A stretch of DNA of 64,000 nucleotides, taken from positions 87,509 through 151,508 of the forward strand of contig CAMJJT010000004.1 in NCBI GenBank assembly GCA_946406195.1, read 5' to 3'. Source of the stretch: an uncultured Bacteroidales bacterium. Its GTDB lineage: Bacteria; Bacteroidota; Bacteroidia; Bacteroidales; Paludibacteraceae. Numbering within the stretch: position 1 is the first letter of the stretch; the number at the start of each line of letters is the position of its first letter. The notes under the pieces were generated by a model that was not told where the DNA came from, did not search any database, and saw only the letters and a list, made by a program, of their open reading frames with translations. Below are positions 35,898 to 44,140 of the stretch, one piece after another. A program made the position numbers and the translations under genes.

Positions 35898-37103
35898 ATG
35901 GCAAAGAAGGCGGACATAGAAAACCCGTACATTCCGGAGTTTGAAAAGTATCTTCGAACTCCGGAGCCATCTGTGCGCGAGCGTGCAGACTATTGGCGTA
36001 CGGCTATCGGTCTTCAAGCCGTTGATCAACTGACCGTTTCTGATTTCCTCAAGCAAACCGCCCAAGAGCATATAGAGGGGCAGATTAGTGCTGACGAGGC
36101 GGAACAAAGGATTAAGGCATACTACCAAGCGAAAGAAATCCGTTTGCCCGATGATGATGAGAAAGAGGAAGCGGATAAAGTAGCAATGAATATCACTAAG
36201 TTACTTAGTGAGCAATCGTTTACGTTCAGCGTGGCAGGTTTGGCGTCCATCCATCGGCAGATATTCAAAGGTGTCTTCAAGCACGCAGGGCAGTTCCGAG
36301 ACTACGACATTACCAAAAAAGAATGGGTTTTGGACGGCGACACGGTGCTTTATGCCAGTTGTACACAGTTGCAAGCAACGCTGGAGTATGATTTGGAGCA
36401 AGAGAAGCTGTTTGACTACTCCAACCTCGCTCTTCCCGATGCTATTCGTCATATTGCTGCATTTGTAGCGAATATCTGGCAAATCCATCCCTTCCGTGAG
36501 GGCAACACACGTACTACTGCAGTTTTTACTATCAAATACTTGCGTTCGATAGGATTTCGGAATATAGATAATACGCTTTTTGAGCAACACTCATGGTTCT
36601 TCAGAAACGCGCTCGTGCGCGCCAATTATAAGAACGCGCGAATTGGTGTCAATAACTCACCGCAATACTTGGAGCGTTTCTTCCGTAACCTGCTGCTGGG
36701 CGAACAAATGCCGCTGCATAACAGAGATTTGCACATATCAAACATGAACGTTCAAAGCGCGGAGACCGAACAAGTACCGAACAAGCGCCGTACAAGTTCA
36801 GAACAAGTACAGGACAAGTGCGGGACAAGCAACCTAATAAGCACTGGAAATCAACTATATACGGAAGACGAGAATACCATTCGTTTGGTTATGTCTATAG
36901 GGCTTGAAAAGCTATCTATTAAGGAGATAATGGGTAAAATAGAATTGAAGCACCGCCCGACTTTTATGGAGAACTACCTCAATCCCGCCATAGAAAACGG
37001 CTTTGTACGTCTGCTTTATCCCGACAGTCCTCGCCACCCTCGCCAGAAATACCTGCTGACGGTAAAAGGAATGATGCTGTTAAATCAGTTATCGAACAAA
37101 TAA
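35898..37103 (+). CDS. Fic family protein (putative AMP-transferase)
   Basis: A 401-residue Fic protein. The catalytic motif is HPFREGNTRTT at about residue 197 (consensus HPFxxGNGR, here with T for the second G). The N-terminal 75 residues (SVRERADYWRTAIGLQAVDQL, then EHIEGQISADEAEQRIKAYY) resemble the VbhA-type antitoxin helix and could self-inhibit the enzyme. A C-terminal winged helix follows after about residue 325. The linker (about 291-312) is encoded by six 11-bp tandem units (36768-36833). Fic proteins attach AMP or other nucleotides to protein hydroxyls. It starts three bases after leuS; the target is unknown. Confidence 0.88.
   Translation: MAKKADIENPYIPEFEKYLRTPEPSVRERADYWRTAIGLQAVDQLTVSDFLKQTAQEHIEGQISADEAEQRIKAYYQAKEIRLPDDDEKEEADKVAMNITKLLSEQSFTFSVAGLASIHRQIFKGVFKHAGQFRDYDITKKEWVLDGDTVLYASCTQLQATLEYDLEQEKLFDYSNLALPDAIRHIAAFVANIWQIHPFREGNTRTTAVFTIKYLRSIGFRNIDNTLFEQHSWFFRNALVRANYKNARIGVNNSPQYLERFFRNLLLGEQMPLHNRDLHISNMNVQSAETEQVPNKRRTSSEQVQDKCGTSNLISTGNQLYTEDENTIRLVMSIGLEKLSIKEIMGKIELKHRPTFMENYLNPAIENGFVRLLYPDSPRHPRQKYLLTVKGMMLLNQLSNK
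36768..36833 (+). repeat. 11-bp tandem repeat within fic, six units
   Basis: Units are GAACAAGTACC, GAACAAGCGCC, GTACAAGTTCA, GAACAAGTACA, GGACAAGTGCG and GGACAAGCAAC, 66 bases in total, so the frame is kept. They encode a polar linker between the Fic core and the winged helix. Confidence 0.85.
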
Positions 37104-37144
37104 CCTCAAATAAAATCCCGCCGATGGCGAAATAAGGAATATAT

Positions 37145-38197
37145 ATGACTTGGGAAAAAGTAAAAATACAACGCGAAAACGGAGAATGGGTAGAAGCCCA
37201 AGCTCCTGTTATTGTTTCTGCAAGTCGCAGTACAGATATTCCGGCTTTTTATTCTGAGTGGTTCTTTCATCGATTAAACGTGGGTTACTCTGCATGGACT
37301 AATCCTTTTAACGGAGTCAAAAGTTACGTATCATACAAAGACACTCGTTTTATTGTCTTTTGGTCAAAAAATCCGGCTCCACTCATTTCCCATTTAAACT
37401 ACTTGAAAGAACATAATATTGGATGTTATATTCAATATTCGCTTAATGATTATGAGAACGAACGATTAGAACGTGGCGTTCCTCCATTGAATTCTCGCAT
37501 TGATACTTTCAAAAAACTTGTAGAGCAATTAGGTAAAGGTCATGTAATCTGGCGTTTCGATCCACTTTTGTTAACAGTCGACATTACTCCGGAATTACTT
37601 CTGCAAAAGATAGAAAATATAGGCGATAAATTGCAAGGATATACAGAAAAATTGGTTTTCAGTTTTGCAGATATTTTGACCTATCGGAAAGTTAAGAGCA
37701 ATTTAGAAAAGAACCATATTCCATATATAGATTGGACTGAAGAAATGATGCAAGATTTTGCGAAGAAACTTGTTCAACTCAATAAAAAATGGAATTATGA
37801 ATTGGCTACATGTGGGGAGAAACTGAGTTTTGAAGGAGTTACACATAATCATTGTATCGATGATAATTTAATTATTCGTTTTGCATACAATGATAAGAAA
37901 CTAATGGAATTTCTAAAGGTCAAAATATATCCAATGCCAAACGCTGACATTTTCGGAGAAATACCATCTTTACCCAATGACGCCATCATTCTCCCAAATG
38001 GCACTTATGCTACGCATGGTAACAATCAAGATAAAGGTCAACGCCAATTCTGTGGTTGCATAAATAGCAAAGATATCGGAGAATACAATACTTGTCCACA
38101 TTTATGTGAATATTGTTATGCAAACACAAGTAAAGAGATTGCATTAAATAACTATCGTCAATATTCCAAGGAAAGGACTAAAGAGTCAATTGTATGA
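37145..38197 (+). CDS. DUF1848 family protein
   Basis: A 350-residue protein of the DUF1848 family: SASRSTDIPAFYSEWF near the N-terminus, FWSKNPAPL, a TIM-barrel-like middle (IWRFDPLLLT) and a C-terminal cysteine cluster (CGCINSKDIGEYNTCPHLC, then EYCYAN) likely to bind metal or an Fe-S cluster. The biochemical role is not established; a radical-SAM-like fold has been suggested for such proteins. The gene is AT-rich, and its stop overlaps the next start (ATGA), so it forms an operon with the helicase fusion and the protease. Confidence 0.82.
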   Translation: MTWEKVKIQRENGEWVEAQAPVIVSASRSTDIPAFYSEWFFHRLNVGYSAWTNPFNGVKSYVSYKDTRFIVFWSKNPAPLISHLNYLKEHNIGCYIQYSLNDYENERLERGVPPLNSRIDTFKKLVEQLGKGHVIWRFDPLLLTVDITPELLLQKIENIGDKLQGYTEKLVFSFADILTYRKVKSNLEKNHIPYIDWTEEMMQDFAKKLVQLNKKWNYELATCGEKLSFEGVTHNHCIDDNLIIRFAYNDKKLMEFLKVKIYPMPNADIFGEIPSLPNDAIILPNGTYATHGNNQDKGQRQFCGCINSKDIGEYNTCPHLCEYCYANTSKEIALNNYRQYSKERTKESIV

Positions 38198-40716
38198 TGA
38201 ATGCTCAATTGATAGTAGAAGAGTGTTATAAAAGACTTCCCTATAATCTAAAGACAAGACCATGGGAAGTCACTAATCATGGTCGAGCCATATTGCAAAC
38301 TGAGGATCAATTAAACGCATATTTGGCGGCATATGGAGAAACTCATATAATTAAATGTCGTGCTGCAATCCAAAATTTGCCATTGGAACATCTTCAACAC
38401 TTTAATTACGAGATTCTTGATTGGGGCTGTGGTCAAGGCATAGCATCATTAGTCTTGATAGATTACTTAAGGGAAAGAAAATTACTCGGTAATTTACAAC
38501 AGATCACCTTAGTCGAACCATCTATATACGCTCTACAAAGAGCCGAAAAGTGGGTGAAAGAATCCGCAGGACCGGGTATAAAAATTAAAGTTATTAACAA
38601 ACTTATACCTTCCACTCCGGTATTAGATTTGGATGATGTAATATGTTCTACGCGAGTTGCAATAAATCTTTTTTCTAATATTTTAGATGTACAAAATATC
38701 AGCCTAAAATGGCTCGCGTCTAAAACAGCATCTTTAGCTGATATTAACTATATGATATGTATAGGACCTAAGTTCTCATATAATACGCGCATAAAAGACT
38801 TTTGTGGTTATTTTAAGCCTACTGAATACTTTTCCAATATTGAAGCATATCCTTATGGATACACGACGCGCACTCACCATCCTTTTGGGTGTGAAACAAA
38901 GTGTTTCATTCATAATAAGAAGAACGAACTGAATTCACAATACCAGGAAATTGCAGAAACTACTACTCAATACGACGAATATGATTTCACTACAAATTAT
39001 TATCAAGGCATATTAGATGATGAAGTAATAAATCTTTACGCGAAACTAATTCCACAAGGAGTAAATCCTTATGATGTATTTATCCGACCCACAATAGGTG
39101 TGGATAAACCAGATTTTATTGTATCTGGCATAACAAAAGGAATTATTATTTTGAACATATGCTCCAATATCAATGATTTGGATATAGTATGGCAAAGACT
39201 GGATAAGTTGAAATCATTTTTGATAGAGACACACTTAAAGAATATTAAAATTGACACAATCATAGACAAACGGGTTTACGGCAATATTAAAATAGCGGTA
39301 TATTTTCCTACGCCAACTGAAAGTGATGTGAATGAATATATTAATCAAATGGGGCGTGACGATAAATACCTTATTAAATTATATTCCAACGACAATATTT
39401 ATGATAAGATAAATAGGATTCAAGTTGCCTCTTTCAAAAATGAATACTACAAAGAACTCATACATTTAATAATAGGAGAATGGCATTCTTATACAGAAGG
39501 AGATACAAATTTTCATTTAAGTACTGTACAACGAGAAATTGTAAAAAACGATAGTCGACGTATAAGAGTAAAGGGAGTGGCTGGCAGTGGAAAAACGCAG
39601 GTGGTGGCAAACAAGGCCGTTGAAAGGCATATAAAGACAGGTTCTAAAGTTTTGATTTTAACATATAACATTTCTCTCATTGAATATATAAAAATGAGGA
39701 TAAATCAAGTGCCGGCTGATTTTTCCACATCTATGTTTGAAATCACTAACTACCATCAGTTCTTTAAATCAATGGCCAATAGATATGCTAATCATCCTCT
39801 AAATCAAGAAGATTTTGATAATCCCACTTTTTTTGAAACCTGTAAAAATAATATTGAAAAATATCACTCAATTATCATAGACGAGGCACAAGATTTTGAA
39901 GATTCATGGTTTGAATCAATTATTAAATACTTCTTGGCGGATGATGGTTGTATTGCTATATTTGGTGACGGAGAACAAAACATTTATAACAGGGAGTATG
40001 AAAAAGAAACAAAGATGCCTAAAATATATAGTTTCAATGGACCGTGGCGAGAAATGAGTGAAAGAATCTCATATAGAATGATTAATCCTCAAATAGCCAA
40101 TATTGCTTCATTATTTGTCCGAACTTTTATGAATAATGAAAACATCCCTCTTCAAACATCTAATGAAATCATTTTCGATAGTTATATAACAAAATATTGG
40201 AATATTGGAGAAATATCAGATGTAAACATTATTAGTAATAAAATAAATGAAATTATTCATGACTATGACATTCCTTCAAAAGAGATTACTATTTTGTCTA
40301 ATTACATACATATACTAAGAGAAATAGAATATTCCTACCGCAATCAAAGCAATACAACTAGCATGCTAACTTTTGAGACGAGGGAACAATATGAGCAATT
40401 AAGAAATGAAAACAATGACCACGCAGATGACGATATAAAAGATATTCGCAGAGTTGCTAAAGTTCACTTCACAACAATGACAGACGATGTAAAATTTGCT
40501 TCAATACAAAGTTTTAAGGGATGGGAAAGCAATACTATCATATTAATTATACCCACGATAACACAATTGCCCCATGACAATATATATTGCGTAACTCCCA
40601 AAGAGAATATAAATGCTCTTATTTACACAGCGATAACTCGCGCAAGACAAAATTTATTTGTAATCAATTTAGGGAATTCACAATATGATTCTTTCTTCCA
40701 ATCAACGATCAAATAA
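38194..40716 (+). CDS. Methyltransferase-like / degenerate nuclease-like / SF1 helicase fusion protein
   Basis: An 840-residue, AT-rich fusion. About 60-210: SAM-methyltransferase-like fold with motif I ILDWGCGQGIASLVL and a following acidic LVEPS. About 285-420: a nuclease-like fold as found ahead of UvrD-type helicases, where PDFIVSGITKGIIILNIC keeps the Asp but has lost the Glu-x-Lys pair, so it is probably inactive. About 440-835: SF1 helicase with Walker A VKGVAGSGKTQVV, motif Ia VLILTYN, motif II IIIDEAQDF, motif III IFGDGEQNIY, then ISYRM, FASIQSFKGWE and motif VI YTAITRARQNL. Such fusions occur in mobile defence loci; that role here is inference from context (next to a protease, in an AT-rich island). 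Confidence 0.8.
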   Translation: MMNAQLIVEECYKRLPYNLKTRPWEVTNHGRAILQTEDQLNAYLAAYGETHIIKCRAAIQNLPLEHLQHFNYEILDWGCGQGIASLVLIDYLRERKLLGNLQQITLVEPSIYALQRAEKWVKESAGPGIKIKVINKLIPSTPVLDLDDVICSTRVAINLFSNILDVQNISLKWLASKTASLADINYMICIGPKFSYNTRIKDFCGYFKPTEYFSNIEAYPYGYTTRTHHPFGCETKCFIHNKKNELNSQYQEIAETTTQYDEYDFTTNYYQGILDDEVINLYAKLIPQGVNPYDVFIRPTIGVDKPDFIVSGITKGIIILNICSNINDLDIVWQRLDKLKSFLIETHLKNIKIDTIIDKRVYGNIKIAVYFPTPTESDVNEYINQMGRDDKYLIKLYSNDNIYDKINRIQVASFKNEYYKELIHLIIGEWHSYTEGDTNFHLSTVQREIVKNDSRRIRVKGVAGSGKTQVVANKAVERHIKTGSKVLILTYNISLIEYIKMRINQVPADFSTSMFEITNYHQFFKSMANRYANHPLNQEDFDNPTFFETCKNNIEKYHSIIIDEAQDFEDSWFESIIKYFLADDGCIAIFGDGEQNIYNREYEKETKMPKIYSFNGPWREMSERISYRMINPQIANIASLFVRTFMNNENIPLQTSNEIIFDSYITKYWNIGEISDVNIISNKINEIIHDYDIPSKEITILSNYIHILREIEYSYRNQSNTTSMLTFETREQYEQLRNENNDHADDDIKDIRRVAKVHFTTMTDDVKFASIQSFKGWESNTIILIIPTITQLPHDNIYCVTPKENINALIYTAITRARQNLFVINLGNSQYDSFFQSTIK

Positions 40717-40717
40717 T

Positions 40718-41314
40718 ATGTTAGAACAATGGATATTGCCGGTATTCAATCGTGCAAATCATCATACTACGTGTGGTCAATGTTTTATTGTTGGCTCATA
40801 TCTTATAACTGCTGCTCATGTGATTTACAAGGACGATGAATATGTAGATGCCTATGTGGTGATTGAAAACAATCCTATTTATCTACATAGAGAACAAGCA
40901 CTTCTTTATGAACTCAGTCATACAATAGATGAGAATTACCATGATTATGCTGTATTTGCTTTGCCAGAAGTGTCGAATTCTCCTTTGCATTTAAAGTCTA
41001 TAACTGATAACAGAGATTGCTTAACATGCTTTTATCAAAGATGCGTAAAATCAGGAAATGGTAGTATTTGGAATGTCCCCAATTTGGAACTAATGACTTC
41101 AAGAGCAAGACTTCACGAACAATATTCAGACTGTTTGTTTGACTGTGAAGTAAATCCAATGTTAATTAAAGGCGATAGTGGATGTCCTATTGTAGATAAA
41201 GAAAATAATGTCGTCGGCATGCTTGTCGCAGGAGATGACAAAAGTATTTGCGCATTCCAAAGTGCTGCATATATAAAGAAAATATTAGATCAATGTCTCG
41301 CAAACTCATTATAG
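40718..41314 (+). CDS. Trypsin-like serine protease
   Basis: About 198 residues from the ATG at 40718, just after the helicase stop; an ATG at 40685 is possible but lies inside the helicase gene. The triad is complete: His34 in LITAAHVIY, Asp76 in YHDYAVFAL and Ser154 in KGDSGCPIV. There is no signal peptide, so it is probably cytoplasmic, unlike DegP. Many cysteines are present (C19, C22, C101, C104, C109). Its tight linkage to the helicase fusion suggests a shared function, for example an effector released on sensing foreign nucleic acid; this is a hypothesis. Confidence 0.82.
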   Translation: MLEQWILPVFNRANHHTTCGQCFIVGSYLITAAHVIYKDDEYVDAYVVIENNPIYLHREQALLYELSHTIDENYHDYAVFALPEVSNSPLHLKSITDNRDCLTCFYQRCVKSGNGSIWNVPNLELMTSRARLHEQYSDCLFDCEVNPMLIKGDSGCPIVDKENNVVGMLVAGDDKSICAFQSAAYIKKILDQCLANSL

Positions 41315-41889
41315 TATTATCCTTATTAGTTACAGCATTTCTTTTGTTGGTTTTTGCATGCAACATCATTGTGGTAATAGTTAGTAAAGGAAAGTGTTAT
41401 GATGATATAGATATTATTCCACATCATAAGTATGGCATTTTGTTAGGCACAGGAAGAAGTAATGCGCCAAGTCCCTATTACGATGCGCGAATACAAGCCA
41501 CGGTAGATTTATACAATGCAGGGAAAATTGATTCCGTCATAATCTCTGGCGAAAACTTATACGATGATTATTTTGAGGTAGACTCAATGGTTATAGCTAT
41601 GAAAGTAGCAGGTGTTCCTATTCGACTGATAGACCCGTATGGAACTGACACCTATACATCTTTACGGCGCGTAAAAACATTGGATGATTATAGGAAGGGC
41701 GATATAACCATCATTTCTCAACACTTTCATAATCAACGGGCCATCTTCTATAGTGCGCTAATCTTTGAAAAAACACTTATTGCCTATGATGCCGTTGATA
41801 CAGATATATGGTATTGGAATGTTTGGCGTTTTGTCCGTGAAGCACTCGCGCGGACGAAAGCTGTTTTGATGTTGCCGTTTATTTATTAG
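41293..41889 (+). CDS. SanA/YdcF-like DUF218 membrane-anchored protein
   Basis: About 198 residues from the ATG at 41293, overlapping the protease gene by 22 bases. One N-terminal membrane helix (LIIVLSLLVTAFLLLVFACN) is followed by a DUF218/SanA domain: GILLGTGRSNAPSPYYDARI, SVIISGENL, and DPYGTDTYTSLRRVKTL. SanA-type proteins influence the barrier function of the envelope. It is the last gene of the AT-rich accessory unit. Confidence 0.82.
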   Translation: MSRKLIIVLSLLVTAFLLLVFACNIIVVIVSKGKCYDDIDIIPHHKYGILLGTGRSNAPSPYYDARIQATVDLYNAGKIDSVIISGENLYDDYFEVDSMVIAMKVAGVPIRLIDPYGTDTYTSLRRVKTLDDYRKGDITIISQHFHNQRAIFYSALIFEKTLIAYDAVDTDIWYWNVWRFVREALARTKAVLMLPFIY

Positions 41890-41990
41890 ATCTAACTTCT
41901 CTCTTATTACCACTCTAAGTTGCAAAACAGGTGATAGATTTCATCTCTTTTTTCCTATATAGAGAGGGGTATGGATCTCTAAGAATAATA

Positions 41991-42070
41991 GTGGCGCGAG
42001 AGTGGCTGATTGACAGCTACGATTTAGCGAGGAGAACAATACACCCAAATCTTAATAATCGTCACTTTTT
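41991..42070 (+). repeat. Module-end repeat, copy B
   Basis: Begins GTGGCGCGAGAGTGGCTGAT and ends CCAAATCTTAATAATCGTCA, matching 32389-32468. It follows the AT-rich unit 37145-41889. A third partial copy (AATCTTAACAATCGTACA) lies at 42153-42170, next to the degQ stop. Confidence 0.7.
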
Positions 42071-42116
42071 ACGCGTAGCTGCCGCGCACGACTCACATAC
42101 GAGAAACATACGGGAC

Positions 42117-42146
42117 GATAAAGGGGGCGCAATCGCCCCATTTATC
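42117..42146 (-). terminator. degQ terminator
   Basis: Hairpin with arms GATAAA-GGGGCG and CGCCCC-TTTATC around a CAAT loop, located 28 bases past the degQ stop codon on the minus strand. Confidence 0.75.
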
Positions 42147-42173
42147 ATTCGGAATCTTAACAATCGTACATCC

Positions 42174-43664
42174 TTATTCTGCCAGATTGACGGCGTAGTA
42201 GCGGATGCGGCCTTGGGGAGTGCAGCCGGTGATGAAGAGGACGCGGTCACGCTCGGAGGCGGAGTTGGCACGGCGGACGATGTCGTCAAGGTCTTCCTCG
42301 GTGCGTACGGAGCGGTTATTGACTTTGAGGATGATGAAGTCCGAGGGAACACCGGCACTCTTCAGTTTGCCAGCCTTGAGTGATTTGATCTGCAAGCCGT
42401 AGTTGATGCCCAGCCGCCCTTTCTGCGCATCGGTCAGTTCGGAGAACGTGGCGCCTAAGACGGACGCTTTGTCCTCGGCAGAGATAACACCCGTACCGCC
42501 TTCGCGGTTGGTGAGCGTAGCCTGAACGGTCTTGGTCTTGCCGTCACGGAGCAGCGTCACACTCACTACATCACCCGGACGGTGACGACCGATATGTTCC
42601 TGCAGGTCGGTACCGGTTTTGACTGCCGCATCGTCCACACGCGTGATCACATCGCCGCTCTTGATGCCTGCTTTCTCCGCCGCACCGTCCGGCACAACGC
42701 GTTCCACGTACGCCCCTTGGAGGGTCGTCAGGTTTTTCTCTTTCTGTAGTTCGGACGTGATCTCGCGCATCTGCACGCCGAGAATAGCACGTTGCACAAC
42801 GCCGTACTGGCGGATGTCGCTCACCACTTTCTGTACAATACTTGTCGGCACAGCAAAACTATAGCCCGAATAGGAACCGGTCTGCGAAGCGATGGCAGTG
42901 TTGATGCCCACCAGTTCGCCGCGTGTGTTGACCAGCGCACCGCCGGAGTTGCCGGGATTGACTGCCGCATCGGTCTGGATGAACGACTCAATCTTCATCT
43001 CCGCATTGAGGATATTGATGTTACGCGCCTTGGCGGACACGATACCCGCCGTGACGGTCGAAGTGAGGTTGAACGGATTGCCGACCGCAAGCACCCATTC
43101 GCCGACACGCAGGTCATCAGAGTTGCCCATGAGAATCACCGGTAGACCTGTCTCGTCAATCTTCAGGAGCGCAATATCCGTGTTCGGGTCCGTGCCGACC
43201 AGCGTAGCCGTGTACTCGCGTTTGTCGTTGAGAACAACCTGAATCTGGTCCGCACGGTCGATGACGTGGTTGTTGGTGACGATATAACCGTCCTCGGAGA
43301 TGATGACACCCGAACCGGAAGCCTGTTGCGCCGGCATCTCGCGTTGCTGCCCCGGACGCCCGAAGAAGAACTCAAAGAGGTCCATCTGCTGCGAGGAAAC
43401 CTGGTTGCGGTAAGTCGTCTTGACGTGGACTACCGCATTGACGGACAGCTCGGCTGCCTGTGTAAAATCCGTCTCTCCAGCCTGCGGCAACGAAGCGAAG
43501 CGGCTGTAGGCGACAGGAATTCCGGTGGAATCATTTGTGATTTGTGATTTGTAATTTGTGATTTGAAATTGCGGATTGCTGTATTTCAAGACAGCGAATG
43601 TGGTTGCGGCACTGATTGCTGCAATGAGCAGCACGACGCCTAAAAATCTAAATATCTTTTTCAT
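42174..43664 (-). CDS. degQ: Periplasmic serine protease/chaperone, DegP/DegQ (Do) family
   Basis: A 496-residue HtrA protein with an N-terminal signal/anchor (about 5-27), a trypsin-like domain with His in TNNHVID, Asp in NTDIALLKI and Ser in NPGNSGGAL, and two PDZ domains (about 300-390 and 405-490). It degrades or refolds damaged envelope proteins. Residues about 32-46 (QFQITNYKSQITNDS) are encoded by a 7-bp tandem repeat (43534-43568) and form an extra disordered piece after the anchor; the same type of insert occurs in the gene at 52780. Confidence 0.93.
   Translation of the reverse strand: MKKIFRFLGVVLLIAAISAATTFAVLKYSNPQFQITNYKSQITNDSTGIPVAYSRFASLPQAGETDFTQAAELSVNAVVHVKTTYRNQVSSQQMDLFEFFFGRPGQQREMPAQQASGSGVIISEDGYIVTNNHVIDRADQIQVVLNDKREYTATLVGTDPNTDIALLKIDETGLPVILMGNSDDLRVGEWVLAVGNPFNLTSTVTAGIVSAKARNINILNAEMKIESFIQTDAAVNPGNSGGALVNTRGELVGINTAIASQTGSYSGYSFAVPTSIVQKVVSDIRQYGVVQRAILGVQMREITSELQKEKNLTTLQGAYVERVVPDGAAEKAGIKSGDVITRVDDAAVKTGTDLQEHIGRHRPGDVVSVTLLRDGKTKTVQATLTNREGGTGVISAEDKASVLGATFSELTDAQKGRLGINYGLQIKSLKAGKLKSAGVPSDFIILKVNNRSVRTEEDLDDIVRRANSASERDRVLFITGCTPQGRIRYYAVNLAE
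43534..43568 (-). repeat. 7-bp tandem repeat inside degQ
   Basis: Five units of TTTGTGA (plus strand; the third and fifth vary), 35 bases. Coding-strand unit is TCACAAA, the same as the AAATCAC unit at 53074-53108. Confidence 0.85.
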
Positions 43665-43743
43665 AGTGTCGTAAATTAAAATTTGCAGAAAGAGTATTAC
43701 AAACTCCGTGCCAAAGTAAAATAAACTTCACACCTTTCATACA

Positions 43744-43787
43744 GGTCGCGATGTGGTCGCGATGTGGTCGCGGGAATGGAATGGATG
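43744..43787 (+). repeat. 11-bp tandem repeat
   Basis: Two exact units GGTCGCGATGT followed by two diverged ones, upstream of degQ. No gene or promoter for degQ is clear in 43665-43800. Confidence 0.7.
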
Positions 43788-43816
43788 CATTTTATTTTCA
43801 TATTCTTTTCAAATTA

Positions 43817-43848
43817 TTTGCACATGTCAAAAAAAAGCAGTAATTTTG
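43817..43848 (+). promoter_or_regulatory. Orphan -33/-7 promoter
   Basis: TTTG at 43817-43820 and TAATTTTG at 43841-43848, 20 nt apart. It points right, but the next features are a hairpin terminator (43906-43925) and the oppositely oriented tRNA-Lys, so it has no gene of its own. Confidence 0.75.
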
Positions 43849-43854
43849 CAAGCA

Positions 43855-43925
43855 AAATTGCAAGGCGCTATTTGAAAGAATGAGAAAGGGGGACAGAAAA
43901 CAAAAAAGAGAGTCGAAACTCTCTT
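43855..43925 (+). ncRNA. Possible short transcript between orphan promoter and terminator
   Basis: A transcript from the promoter at 43817-43848 would start near 43855 and end about 70 bases later at the AAGAGAGT/ACTCTCTT hairpin. No open frame of note is present. It may be a small RNA or the leftover promoter of a lost gene. Confidence 0.35.
43902..43925 (-). terminator. tRNA-Lys terminator (bidirectional)
   Basis: Stem AAGAGAGT (43906-43913) and ACTCTCTT (43918-43925) with a CGAA loop; on the minus strand it is followed by a T-run and lies just after the tRNA 3' end. Confidence 0.75.
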
Positions 43926-43930
43926 CCTTG

Positions 43931-44003
43931 TGAACCAGCTGGGGCTCGAACCCAGGACCCCATCCTTAAAAGGGATGTGCTCTACCTGCTGAGCTACTGA
44001 TTC
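43931..44003 (-). tRNA. tRNA-Lys(TTT)
   Basis: A 73-base cloverleaf on the minus strand. Acceptor stem GAATCAG pairs with CTGGTTC with discriminator A; the anticodon loop CTTTTAA gives anticodon TTT (Lys); the T-loop reads GGTTCGAGCCC. The CCA end is not encoded. Its promoter is at 44063-44094, and the leader consists of interspersed repeat R1. Confidence 0.95.
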
Positions 44004-44039
44004 TTATCTCGGCTCAAGAGCCTCGAACGATTATTTTCG
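44000..44039 (+). repeat. Interspersed hairpin repeat R1, copy b
   Basis: ATTCTTATCTCGGCTCAAGA, then GCCTCGAACGATTATTTTCG; the GGCT-CAAG-AGCC core is a hairpin. It abuts and overlaps the first four bases of tRNA-Lys, so on that strand it forms the tRNA leader. Confidence 0.65.
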
Positions 44040-44062
44040 TGCTTTTTTGTCAAAAGCGGGTG

Positions 44063-44094
44063 CAAAGGTACTACAAATTTTTGACATGACCAAA
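44063..44094 (-). promoter_or_regulatory. -33/-7 promoter of tRNA-Lys
   Basis: On the minus strand TTTG at 44094-44091 and TACCTTTG at 44070-44063, 20 nt apart. Confidence 0.8.
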
Positions 44095-44140
44095 TTTTTT
44101 TGAACTTTTTTAACAAAAAATAGCATTTTAGGGCATTTTT

